A stretch of DNA of 64,000 bases. Origin: CAVVZJ01 sp963752755. GTDB taxonomy: Bacteria; Planctomycetota; Planctomycetia; Isosphaerales; Isosphaeraceae. Each line of letters starts with the position of its first letter. Position 1 is the stretch's first letter. Shown here in pieces: positions 21,487 through 29,794 of this stretch. The DNA lies in contig CAVVZJ010000010.1 of NCBI GenBank assembly GCA_963752755.1, positions 248,001 to 312,000 of the forward strand, in the 5' to 3' direction. Below the pieces are notes generated by a model. The model worked only from the letters and a program-made list of their open reading frames with translations. It did not search any database and was not told the DNA's origin. The translations under genes and the position numbers were made by a program.

Positions 21487-22247
21487 GCTCGCGGTCCGAA
21501 CCGTCGATCCTCCTTGTCGATGACGACGTCGACATCTGCCAGAACATGTCCGACATCCTCACCGACCTTGGCTATCAGGTCGACACGGCCCACGACGGTC
21601 CGTCGGCCCTGGAGATGGTCCGCCGGAAGCCCTACGACGTCGCCTTGCTCGACTTGAAGATGCCCGGAATGGACGGCCTGACGCTCTACCGCGAGATGAA
21701 GAAGCTCCGCGCCGGGACCGTCGCCCTGATCGTCACCGCTTACGCCGGTGCCGGCACGACCGAGGAGGCCCTGGCTGCGGGCGCCTGGCAGGTCCTTCCC
21801 AAGCCGGTCCAGCTTCCCCGCCTCCTGTCTCTGGTGGACACGGCCCTCGGGCAGCCGATGGTCCTCGTGGTGGACGATGACGACGACCTCTGCGCCAACC
21901 TCTGGGAGATCCTCCGCGACCGCGGCTATCGCGTCGGAATCGCCCACGACACCTCCGAGGCCGCCAATCAACTTCAGGACACCTCGTTTCAGGTCGTTCT
22001 GATCGACATGAAGATCCCCAGCGGCGACGGCGGCGAGGTCTTCCGGCTGGTCCGCACCGCCAACCCCGAGGCCCGCACGGTCCTGATCACCGGCTACCGC
22101 TCGGAGATGGATCGACTCGTCTCCCAGGTCCTCGCCGAAGGGGCCGACGCCGTCTGCTACAAGCCGTTCGACGTTCCCCAGCTCCTAAAGGAGCTGGAGC
22201 AACTGACCCGCGGCGACGTCTCCCCCAGCCCGACGACGGAGGATTGA
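21483..22247 (+). CDS. Tandem response-regulator receiver protein
   Basis: A protein of 254 residues made of two CheY-like receiver domains. Domain 1 (residues 7-120) has the acidic cluster LLVDDDVDIC, the phosphoacceptor Asp57 (VALLDLKMPGMDGL), and the conserved Thr and Lys (LIVTAYAG, VLPKPVQ). Domain 2 (about 126-245) has VLVVDDDDDLC, Asp175 (VVLIDMKIPSGDGG), LITGYRS and CYKPFD. There is no output domain, so it likely acts as a phosphotransfer or sink element in a phosphorelay rather than a transcription factor. It is translationally coupled to the globin kinase upstream and followed after 5 bp by a receiver-PAS-kinase gene. Confidence 0.92.
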   Translation: MSSRSEPSILLVDDDVDICQNMSDILTDLGYQVDTAHDGPSALEMVRRKPYDVALLDLKMPGMDGLTLYREMKKLRAGTVALIVTAYAGAGTTEEALAAGAWQVLPKPVQLPRLLSLVDTALGQPMVLVVDDDDDLCANLWEILRDRGYRVGIAHDTSEAANQLQDTSFQVVLIDMKIPSGDGGEVFRLVRTANPEARTVLITGYRSEMDRLVSQVLAEGADAVCYKPFDVPQLLKELEQLTRGDVSPSPTTED

Positions 22248-22252
22248 GGCCC

Positions 22253-23705
22253 ATGAGCATGTCCCGGCCGATGACCCTTCTGATCGTCGAGGACGACGCC
22301 GATGCCCGGGCCAACCTTCGCGATATCCTCGAACTCGACGACCACCGCGTCCGCGAAGCCTCCACCGCGCCGAGGCCCTGACACGCTCCGACTGGACCGA
22401 CCTCGACGCCATCATCCTCGATCGCCAGCTTCCGGATGCGAGGGCCGAGGAACTCCTACCCCGGCTCCGATCCCTCGCCCCCCAGGCGGCCGTCATCATC
22501 GTGACCGGCTACTCCGACCTCCAGGGGGCCATCGCTGCACTTCGCCAGGGAGCCTCCGACTACATTCTCAAGCCGCTCAACCCGGACGCCCTCCGCGCCA
22601 GCCTCGACCGGATCGCCGACCGCCGCCGTCTCGCCGAGGCCAAGGAGCGCAGTGAGGCGAACTTCCGCACGCTCATCGAGGCCGCCGACGTCATGATCCG
22701 GATCTGCCGGCCCGATCGCTCGATTGTCTATCTCAACCCATTCGCCGAACGCCTGACCGGTTACAAGACTGCCGATGTCCGCGGTCAGGACTTCTTCACC
22801 CTGTTCGTGCCCGAGCCCGATCGCCTGGCCGCCAGCAAGGAATTCGCGAAGGTCGTCGCCGGCCACCAGATGCCCGGCTACCAGGCGCCCTGGTCTGTCG
22901 CGACGGCCAGCGCCACTGGATCGTCTGGAATGCCCGGCTGATCCCCGACTATGACGGCGGCCCTGCCGTGATCTCATTCGGCCAGGACATCACCTCGTTG
23001 AGGCAGGCCCAGGAACGTGCCCTCCAGTCCGAGCGTCTGGCCGCCATTGGCCAGATGGTCGCTGGCCTCGCCCACGAGAGCCGCAACGCCTTGCAACGCA
23101 GCCAGGCCTGCCTCGACATGCTCCGCTGGAAAGTCGAGGATCGCCCCGACGCGATCGACCTCATCAACCGCCTCCAGGCCGCCCAGGATCACCTGCACCA
23201 TCTCTACGAGGACGTCCGCGGCTACGCCGCCCCGATCCAGCTCGAGCGCTCGGTCTGTAACCTGCACGACGTCTGGCGCGAGGCCTGGGCCCACCTCGAG
23301 CCGACTCGCGCCCTCAAGAAGGCCAGCCTCCGCGAGCTGACGGGAGGCGTGAACCTGGTCGTCGAGGCTGATGCATTTCGCCTTGGCCAGGTCTTTCGTA
23401 ATATCTTCGAGAACGCCCTCGCCGCCTGCCCGACTCCCGCGGTCGTCACCATCCAGGCCGACGACGTCTGTCTCGATGGACACCCGGCGCTCCGCGTGAG
23501 CATCCTGGACAACGGGCCCGGACTGACTTTCGAGCAGCGTCAGAAGGTGTTCGACCCGTTCTTCACCACCAAGACCAAGGGAACCGGCCTCGGCCTCTCC
23601 ATCACCCGGCGGATCATCGACGCGCACGGCGGCCGTCTCGCCGTCGGCGAGCCCCGACCCGGTGAGCCGGGCGCTGAGTTCCTCATCGACCTCCCGCGAG
23701 AATGA
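22253..23705 (+). pseudogene. Receiver-PAS-histidine kinase, frameshifted
   Basis: A hybrid sensor in three frames. From ATG 22253 the receiver begins TLLIVEDDADARANLRDILE. Near 22368 the frame shifts, and the receiver continues with AIILDRQLPD (phosphoacceptor Asp), VIIVTGYSDLQGAI and YILKPLNPDA. A PAS domain follows (FRTLIEAADVMIRICRPDRS, YLNPFAERLTGYKTAD). Near 22900 it shifts again to WNARLIPDYDGG, then the kinase core: AAIGQMVAGLAHESRNALQR (phosphoacceptor His), NIFENALAAC, ILDNGPGLTFEQ and TKGTGLGLSITRRIIDAHGG. It lies 5 bp after the double receiver and 3 bp before the ANTAR regulator. Both breaks are explained by single-base indels, and all domain hallmarks are intact, so the gene is probably functional. 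Confidence 0.87.
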
Positions 23706-23708
23706 ACC

Positions 23709-24305
23709 ATGAGCCGATCCCTCCGTATCGCCGTCGCCGATGACGAGCCCGACATGCAGGACTACTTCCGCACCTCCTTGCCGCGACTCGGCCACGCCGT
23801 CGTCAGTGTCGCCCGCACCGGCCAGGAACTGGTCCAGAATTGCAAGGCGACCCCGCCCGACCTCGTCATCACCGATATCATGATGCCCGATATGGATGGC
23901 ATCGAGGCCGCCGAGCAGATCTATCGACAGCAACCCATCCCGGTCATCCTCGTCTCCGCCCACCACGACCAGCAATTCATTCGACGCGCCGAGGCCGACC
24001 ACATCCTGGCCTACCTCATCAAGCCCATCAAGCAGGCCGACCTGGAGCCCGCCATCGCCATCGCCATGCGACGCTTCGAGCAGTTCCAGGCCCTTCGCAA
24101 GGAAGCCGCCGACCTCAAACAAGCCCTCGAAGACCGCAAAATCATCGAGCGAGCCAAGGGCATCCTCATGCGCAAAACCGGCCTCGATGAGCACGACGCC
24201 TTCCGCCGACTCCAGAAGATTGCCAGTGACAAGAACAAGAAGCTCATCGAGATCGCTCAGACAATCCTCACCGCCGAGGAGGCCTTCGGTTCACCTGGCA
24301 AATAA
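23709..24305 (+). CDS. Receiver-ANTAR antiterminator-type response regulator
   Basis: A protein of 198 residues. Residues 5-120 are a receiver domain (RIAVADDEPDMQDYFRTSLP, phosphoacceptor Asp56 in LVITDIMMPDMDGIEAA, VILVSAHHD, YLIKPIK). Residues 125-187 form an ANTAR domain: a coiled-coil linker (LKQALEDRKIIERAKGILMR) followed by the three-helix bundle (HDAFRRLQKIASDKNKKLIE, IAQTIL). ANTAR regulators, such as AmiR, NasR and EutV, bind tandem hairpins in leader RNAs and prevent transcription termination. It is the last gene of the four-gene signalling operon, so the output of the relay is predicted to act on RNA. The terminator hairpin in the operon's own leader is a candidate target. Confidence 0.93.
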   Translation: MSRSLRIAVADDEPDMQDYFRTSLPRLGHAVVSVARTGQELVQNCKATPPDLVITDIMMPDMDGIEAAEQIYRQQPIPVILVSAHHDQQFIRRAEADHILAYLIKPIKQADLEPAIAIAMRRFEQFQALRKEAADLKQALEDRKIIERAKGILMRKTGLDEHDAFRRLQKIASDKNKKLIEIAQTILTAEEAFGSPGK

Positions 24306-24388
24306 CCCAGCTTTCCATGCCGAACAAGGAATGCTTCAGTTTTCCATTAATGAATTTCATTGGAGAAAGTGAATCCGAGTTTTGCCTT

Positions 24389-25306
24389 TCAGACGTCGCA
24401 CACTTCCACGGCCTGCCTGAGTCCCACAAGCGGATCGCGGGTCGGGATAAACTCCTGGCCCACGTAGCCCTCGTAGCCGATCTCCAGCAGGGCTTTCATG
24501 ACTGGCGGGTACTGGATCTCCTGCGACTCGTCGAGTTCGCCGCGGCCGGGGTTGCCTGCCGTGTGGACGTGGGCGATGACGTCCCGGTGCTCCCGAATGC
24601 GACGGATGAGGTCACCGTCCATGATCTGGACGTGGTAGATGTCGAACAGGAGCTTCAGATGCGGCGAACCCACGAGACGAATGATGTCGACACAGTACTC
24701 CGTGTGATCGCCCTGGTAGCCCGGGTGCCCCTTCATCGGATGGTCGGAAACCCGAGAGTTGAGCATCTCAAGGCAGAGCGTCACGCCCTTCTTCTCGGCG
24801 TATCCGACAACCTTCTTGAACCCGGCGACGCAGTGGTCCGCCCCCTCCTCGTCGGGGATTTCCTCGCGCATCCCGGTGAACGCGATGACTCGCTGGAAAC
24901 CGAAGGCGGCACAGGCGTCGATGGCATCCCGCGTCGCCTGGATCACGCGATCGTGATACCTGGGGTTATTGAACCCCTTCACGAACGCCGGCTCCGGTCC
25001 CATGTCGATCGACGCGATCGCGCACTCCAGGCCGTTTTCCTTCAGCATGGGAAAATGCTTCGGAGCAATCAGCTCGATGCTGTCGCAGCCGAGCGAACGC
25101 GCCACCTCGATCATCCGGGGGACGTCCCAGTGTGGGGCGAAGCACCAGGAGACGATCGACTGGCGGATTCGCCCATTCTTGACCGCCTTGCCGTCGCGAC
25201 GCTCCTCCGCCCTCGTCGTTCCACTGAGCGCGGCCGTGCCCAGCACCGACGCACGGATCGTCCCCCTCAGCCAGCCCCTCCGGTTCGTCCTCAGGGTCTC
25301 GCTCAT
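24389..25306 (-). CDS. Exported sugar phosphate isomerase/epimerase-like TIM barrel
   Basis: A protein of 305 residues from ATG 25306, with a Tat-like N-terminus (TNRRGWLRGTIRASVLGTAA). The rest is an AP-endonuclease-2-type TIM barrel of the hydroxypyruvate isomerase group: IRQSIVSWCFAPHWDVPRMI, CDSIELIAPKHFPML, VTLCLEMLNSRVSDHPMKGH, KLLFDIYHVQIMDGDLIRRI, IAHVHTAGNPGRGELDESQE and GYVGQEFIP. The conserved metal-binding Glu, Asp, His and Glu of this fold are present (CLEML, FDIYH, HVHTAG, GQEF). Isomerisation of hydroxypyruvate or a ketose is likely; the exact substrate is unknown. The longer start at 25351 would bury the signal. It is a single gene convergent with the signalling operon. Confidence 0.88.
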   Translation of the reverse strand: MSETLRTNRRGWLRGTIRASVLGTAALSGTTRAEERRDGKAVKNGRIRQSIVSWCFAPHWDVPRMIEVARSLGCDSIELIAPKHFPMLKENGLECAIASIDMGPEPAFVKGFNNPRYHDRVIQATRDAIDACAAFGFQRVIAFTGMREEIPDEEGADHCVAGFKKVVGYAEKKGVTLCLEMLNSRVSDHPMKGHPGYQGDHTEYCVDIIRLVGSPHLKLLFDIYHVQIMDGDLIRRIREHRDVIAHVHTAGNPGRGELDESQEIQYPPVMKALLEIGYEGYVGQEFIPTRDPLVGLRQAVEVCDV

Positions 25307-25546
25307 GACGGCCTCCTTCGCATCGGTTCCGACCGGTTTCCCGACAATCATCCTATGCCGGGGGCCGTTCGGCGGCCAGCCTCGGGTCTGGGACCTCTCG
25401 AGAGCCGTTGATCCCCGAACTTGAACCGCCTTGCCGCCACCGTCAGGATAAAGCTGGTGGCTGCGACGGGCGCAGTTTGGATAGAAATCCCGTCAATCCG
25501 CTGACCTGATCCAGGCTCTCCGAAGACCTCGAACCCCCGAATTCCT

Positions 25547-26128
25547 ATGCCGCCCCTCTCCGACGATGCCAAGCGACTTCTCCTCCGGCTGGCCCGCCAG
25601 ACCCTCATCGAGCACCTTGACCGCGGCGACTCGGACCCGCCATGTTCCGAGATTCCCGCTCTGAATGAGCCTCGGGCCACGTTCGTGACCCTCCGCCGCC
25701 GCGACACCGGCGAGCTTCGCGGCTGCCGTGGCGAGACCCGGGCCCGCCGCCCGCTGATCGAGTCCGTCGCGCGCCAGGTGATCGCCTCGGCAACCGACGA
25801 CCCCCGCTTCGTGCCAGTCGCCTGCGAGGAAGTCGCGTCGCTCCAGATCCGCATCAGCGTCCTGACCCCGATGCGACGTCTTCGGCCCGATGACGTCGTC
25901 CTCGGACGTCACGGCTTGCTGCTGATGCGAGGTCGCCGCTCCGGTCTCCTGCTCCCGCAGGTCCCCGCCTACTACGGCATGACCGAGCCCAAGGAGTTCC
26001 TCGATGCCCTCTGCCGCAAGGCTGGCCTGCCGCGCGGCTCCTGGTCCGAGCCTGACGCCGTCCTCCTCGGCTTCGAGGCGGAAGACTGCTGCGAGCCCGA
26101 CCCCGATCGTTCCCCGGATCGCAACTGA
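25547..26128 (+). CDS. AMMECR1 domain protein (AmmeMemoRadiSam protein A)
   Basis: A protein of 193 residues covering a whole AMMECR1 domain: LLRLARQTLIEHLDRGD, PRATFVTLRRRDTGELRGCR (the family's LRGCxG motif region), RPLIESVARQVIASATDDPR, ISVLTPMRRL, LGRHGLLLMRGRRSGLLLPQ and TEPKEFLDALCRKAGLPRGS. In many bacteria this domain occurs with a MEMO1-like protein and a radical SAM enzyme; neither partner is visible in this window. The activity is not established. The short C-terminal tail is acidic and Asp/Pro-rich. The gene is intact, alone, and convergent with the ABC transporter gene. Confidence 0.9.
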   Translation: MPPLSDDAKRLLLRLARQTLIEHLDRGDSDPPCSEIPALNEPRATFVTLRRRDTGELRGCRGETRARRPLIESVARQVIASATDDPRFVPVACEEVASLQIRISVLTPMRRLRPDDVVLGRHGLLLMRGRRSGLLLPQVPAYYGMTEPKEFLDALCRKAGLPRGSWSEPDAVLLGFEAEDCCEPDPDRSPDRN

Positions 26129-26154
26129 GCGGTCGTGGAGGCTCTCCGATCCGC

Positions 26155-28400
26155 TCAGGCGCTCTCCCGCTGGAAATGGATCTCGTGCAAGCGGCGGTAG
26201 AGCGGCGAGTGCCGCCTCAGCTCGGCGTCGGTGCCGACGGCCTCGATCCTTCCCGCATTCATCAAGACAATCCGATCCACTGACTGCAAAGCACCCAGAC
26301 TATGCGTGACGATGAACGTGGTCCGGTCCCGGGAAAACTCCTCGATGGCTTTGCGGATCAAAGCCTCGTCCTGAATATCCACGGCGCTCGTCGCCTCGTC
26401 GAGCAGGAAGAGGGCCGGGTCGCGGAGCATCGCCCGCGCCAGGGCGATCCGCTGCCGTTGCCCGCCTGAGAGCGACATGCCACGCTCGGTCAGGACAGTG
26501 TCGTAACCCTCCGGTAGCTTCTCGATGAACTGGTGGGCATAGGCCCGCTTCGACGCCTCCAGAATCTCGGCACGGCCGGCGAATGGTCTGCCGTAAGCGA
26601 TGTTGTCGGAGATCGTCCCCTCGAACAGGATCGTCTCCTGGGTTACCAGACCGATCTGGCGGCGGAGCGTCTGCAACTGCACGTCGCGGATGTCCTGGCC
26701 ATCGACCCGGATCGCCCCCGATCGCACGTCCCAGAACCGCGCCAGCAAGTTCAGCAACGTGGATTTGCCGCAGCCGTTCGGTCCCACAATCGCGAGCCGC
26801 TCGCCGTGCTTGACCGCAAGATCCACCCCGCGGAGCACCGGCTCGCGGCCGTCGTAGCCGAACCAGACCTGATCGAATTCGACTGACCGCCGATGCGACG
26901 CCAGTCGTGCCGCGGCCGGCTTGTCGCGGACTTCCGGAGCCCGGTCCATCAAGGCACAGATCCGATCCGAGGCCGCCGCCGCGCGCTGGATCTTCGAGTG
27001 GACGTTGGCCATCTTCCGGATCGGATCGGCCATGCCCGCCAGCATCGCGTAAAGGGTCAACAGCTCCTCAATCATCATCGGTCGCGACGCCAGTTGCAGC
27101 TTCAGCGGGCCGAGATTCAGGAAGGGCGTCCGGTAGAGGACCAGATACGAGCCCGCCAGCAGCGCGATCGCCACGGTCGTCAGCGAGAGAAGTTCGAGGA
27201 CCGGGTCGCTCAGGGCATCGATCCTGGCGACTCGCACGCTTTTCTTGTACAGGCTCTTGGTTTCGAGGAAGAATCGCCGACGCTCCCGACGCTCCATCGT
27301 GTACGCCTTGACGACCTTGATCCCCTGGAAGCATTCCTGCAAGATCCGATAGATATTCGACATGCTTTCCAGGGAGCGCCGGACGGCCCGCTTCAGCGTC
27401 TTGCCAACGCGGTAGGTCGTCACGGCCGAGATCGGTACGATGATGAGCGTCAGGCAGGTCAGCCGCCAGTTCATCCAGAAGGCCCCGGCCAGGAACGTCA
27501 GGATGCGCAGGGGCTCGCGGACCATTTTGCTCAGCAGAGTGTTGTACCCCTGCGAGACCGAGTCAATGTCGTTGGTGAACCGCGCCATCAGCTCGGCCGA
27601 GCCCTGATCGGAGAAACTGCCGAGATCGAGGGCGACCGTACGCCGGAAGAAATGGTTGCGGATGCCGAACAGGCTCAACTGCGTGACGTTGGCGACGAGC
27701 ACGTCCTGCGAGAACTGGAAGACCCCTTTGACCGCGATGCCGACCATCACCATGGCGAGCAGCAGAGCGAGTGTGCGGAAACCGTCGCTGGGCAGATAGC
27801 GGAGCACGAAGGGCCGGGCCCACTGAAGTCGGTTGAGGTATTTCCGTTGCTTGAGAAGGTCATGGCTGAGGGTGCCGCGTCGCTGGGCCAGTCCGACCGC
27901 GTCGTGCTTGCGGGCGAGATACATGGCCGACTGGAGTTCTTCGAGGCGAGCGCTCGCGACAAGCCCCTGGCGGCGCTGCCTTGCCAGAGCGTCGACCGCG
28001 GGCTTGGGCAAGGCCTCGCCAGGACGGAGACGCGACTCGTTTCCCGGATCTCCTCGTCCAGCAGAGCGTCCTCCAGCTTCCGGACTGCGACCGACATCCG
28101 GCGGTAACGGGCCAGCAGCCCCTCGCTCATCGCCTTGTCGCCAAGGTGCGCGAAGTCCTCGACATCGTCCAGCTCGTCGAGCCTTGCCTGCAAGGCTTCG
28201 AGACCTGTCTCGGTCACGGCGATCTCGTCCCTGATCCACTGCTGGCAGTTTTGCTTGTAAAATAAGATCTGCAAGAGCGGATAGACCGCGCTGATGCTGG
28301 CGAACCCGAGCACGGCGACCATCACGGCGAAGCCGAGCGAGAGCCCGAACCTTATCCGGTACGGCCAGGCGAAACGCACGAGACGGAAGAAGTTCTTCAT
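26155..28400 (-). pseudogene. Lipid-type ABC exporter (MsbA-like), frameshifted
   Basis: A half-transporter with fused membrane and ATPase domains. From ATG 28400 the first frame gives FRLVRFAWPYRIRFGLSLGF and a first membrane segment, then a long charged insert (EALQARLDELDDVEDFAHLG). Near 28030 the frame shifts; the insert continues with further membrane segments (LALLLAMVMVGIAVKGVFQF, LTCLTLIIVPISAVTTYRVG). The ATPase has Walker A (IVGPNGCGKSTLLN), signature (LSGGQRQRIALARAM), Walker B (LFLLDEATSAVD) and the switch His (FIVTHSLG). The joined length is about 748 residues, longer than MsbA because of the coiled-coil-like insert of roughly 130 residues after TM1. It is next to glycosyltransferase and sugar-kinase-like genes, which suggests a role in envelope glycolipid export. 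Confidence 0.87.
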
Positions 28401-28614
28401 AACTGGACGGGCGCCGGGACGGGATCAGCCTTGGGCATCCATGCCTCCCCGCTGGCCACGCGCATGATGACCGGGGTCAAGGCCGGACCGGCTTCTACCA
28501 CGATCCGTCCCCGGCGGCAAGGCGACTTCCGAGCCGGTCGCGGACCTGACACGATTCCCGTCCGGGTTCGCCTTGGCGGATCGCGACCCAGGCGATAGAC
28601 TCCCCCGACCCCAT
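28399..28614 (-). pseudogene. Possible small protein upstream of the ABC exporter
   Basis: A short frame from ATG 28614 reads GSGESIAWVAIRQGEPGRES and continues to GSRLAAGDGSW. One base shift near 28500 leads into VVEAGPALTPVIMRVASGEA, then WMPKADPVPAPVQL and a TGA whose last two bases are part of the ABC exporter's start overlap (TTATGA). Both parts look protein-like and the overlap suggests coupling. The product would be about 72 residues of unknown function. The evidence is compositional only, so this is tentative. Confidence 0.4.
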
Positions 28615-28655
28615 CGCTTGCCGAACCGGCCCGCGACCGCCGTCACGGAGGACGG

Positions 28656-29732
28656 ATGAAGGCTCTCGCCCTGGTCGAATCGCCCGATCATGTTTGCTGT
28701 CGCTACCGCGTCGCCGCCTTCGCGCCGGCCCTGGCTGTCTCGGGCTGGGCGCTCGACGTCGTCGGCTTGGCCCGCGGTACGTTCCCGAGGCTGGCACAGC
28801 TCGGCCGAGGGGCCGAGTATCAGACCGTGATCCTGCAACGCAAGCTGCTCGCTGGCTGGCAGCTCCGGACCCTCCGCCACCGGGCGAAACGTCTAATCTT
28901 CGACTTCGATGATGCGATCCTCTATCGCGACTCCTACGACCCTCGCGGCCCGTTCGATCTTCGCCGCGCCTCGCGGTTCGTTCGCACGGTCAGCCTGGCC
29001 GATCTCGTGATCGCCGGCAACGACTTCCTTGCTGAATGCGCTCTCGCCGCCGGCGCCACGCCCAACCGCGTCCGGGTCATCCCGACCTGTATCCCGGCCG
29101 AACGCTACCTCCCCCGACCACCGCTCGGCACTCGCGAACATCGCGGCCTGGACCTTGTCTGGATCGGCTCGTCGAGCACACTCAACGGCCTGGAACTTCA
29201 GCGCGGCCTCTGGGAGCGTCTCGGACGCGAGATCCGCGGCTTGCGTCTGCGGGTGATCTGCGACCGATTTCCGCGCTTCGACTCGTTGCCCGTCGAGCGG
29301 GTCCCCTGGTCCGAGACCACCGAGGCGGCCGAGCTGGCGCAGGCCGACGTCGGGATCTCCTGGGTGCCCGATGATCGCTGGAGCCGCGGTAAGTGCGGCT
29401 TGAAAATCCTCCAGTACCAGGCCGCCGGCCTGCCGGTGGTCGCAAACCCCGTCGGCGTTCACCCCCGGATGGTCGAGTCGGGCGTCAACGGCTTCCTTGC
29501 TGAGACCCCGGACGACTGGGTCGCCGCGATCAGCGCCCTGGCCTCCGATCCGCAGCTCCGCGACCGGATGGGTCGCGCCGCCCGGGCGTCGGTCGAGTCT
29601 CGATACTCGGTGGCGGCCTGGTCCGGCGCGTTCGTCGCTGCCGTCAGCGGTGCGGGGGGCGTGCCCGCCCCGCGCTCCGAGCGGGTCCGACCGACCGCGA
29701 AAACGGAACCCGGCCGCGATCTGGCCTGTTGA
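28656..29732 (+). CDS. Glycosyltransferase family 4-like
   Basis: A protein of 358 residues with a GT-B fold layout. The N-terminal half has KALALVESPDHVCCRYRVAA and RLIFDFDDAILYRDSYDPRG. The C-terminal donor-binding half contains LDLVWIGSSSTLNGLELQRG, ADVGISWVPDDRWSRGKCGL and KILQYQAAGLPVVANPVGVH, the last being the nucleotide-sugar recognition region with the family's KxLxYxAxGLPVV pattern. It probably transfers a sugar to a lipid or glycan of the cell envelope. The product is not predictable. It is divergent from the ABC exporter and lies 62 bp before the kinase-like gene, probably in one operon with it and the DUF1570 lipoprotein gene. Confidence 0.88.
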   Translation: MKALALVESPDHVCCRYRVAAFAPALAVSGWALDVVGLARGTFPRLAQLGRGAEYQTVILQRKLLAGWQLRTLRHRAKRLIFDFDDAILYRDSYDPRGPFDLRRASRFVRTVSLADLVIAGNDFLAECALAAGATPNRVRVIPTCIPAERYLPRPPLGTREHRGLDLVWIGSSSTLNGLELQRGLWERLGREIRGLRLRVICDRFPRFDSLPVERVPWSETTEAAELAQADVGISWVPDDRWSRGKCGLKILQYQAAGLPVVANPVGVHPRMVESGVNGFLAETPDDWVAAISALASDPQLRDRMGRAARASVESRYSVAAWSGAFVAAVSGAGGVPAPRSERVRPTAKTEPGRDLAC

Positions 29733-29794
29733 GCCCAGGATCTCAGTCTTCCGAGCGACCCTGTCGCCAACCGTCGCCCCGAGGCGGATCACCG

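Noticed and set aside
22253..23705. Programmed frameshifting as the cause of the broken kinase gene
   Set aside because: No slippery heptamer with a downstream structure was evident at the shift points, and similar breaks occur in some twenty unrelated genes.
22974..24194. A 406-codon minus-strand frame opposite the kinase and ANTAR genes
   Set aside because: Antisense shadow. The plus strand holds clear HisKA, HATPase, receiver and ANTAR motifs there.
28425..28880. A 151-codon minus-strand frame spanning the start of the glycosyltransferase gene
   Set aside because: Its N-terminal two thirds are antisense to the glycosyltransferase. Only the short region 28399-28614, partly in another frame, looks protein-like and is listed separately.
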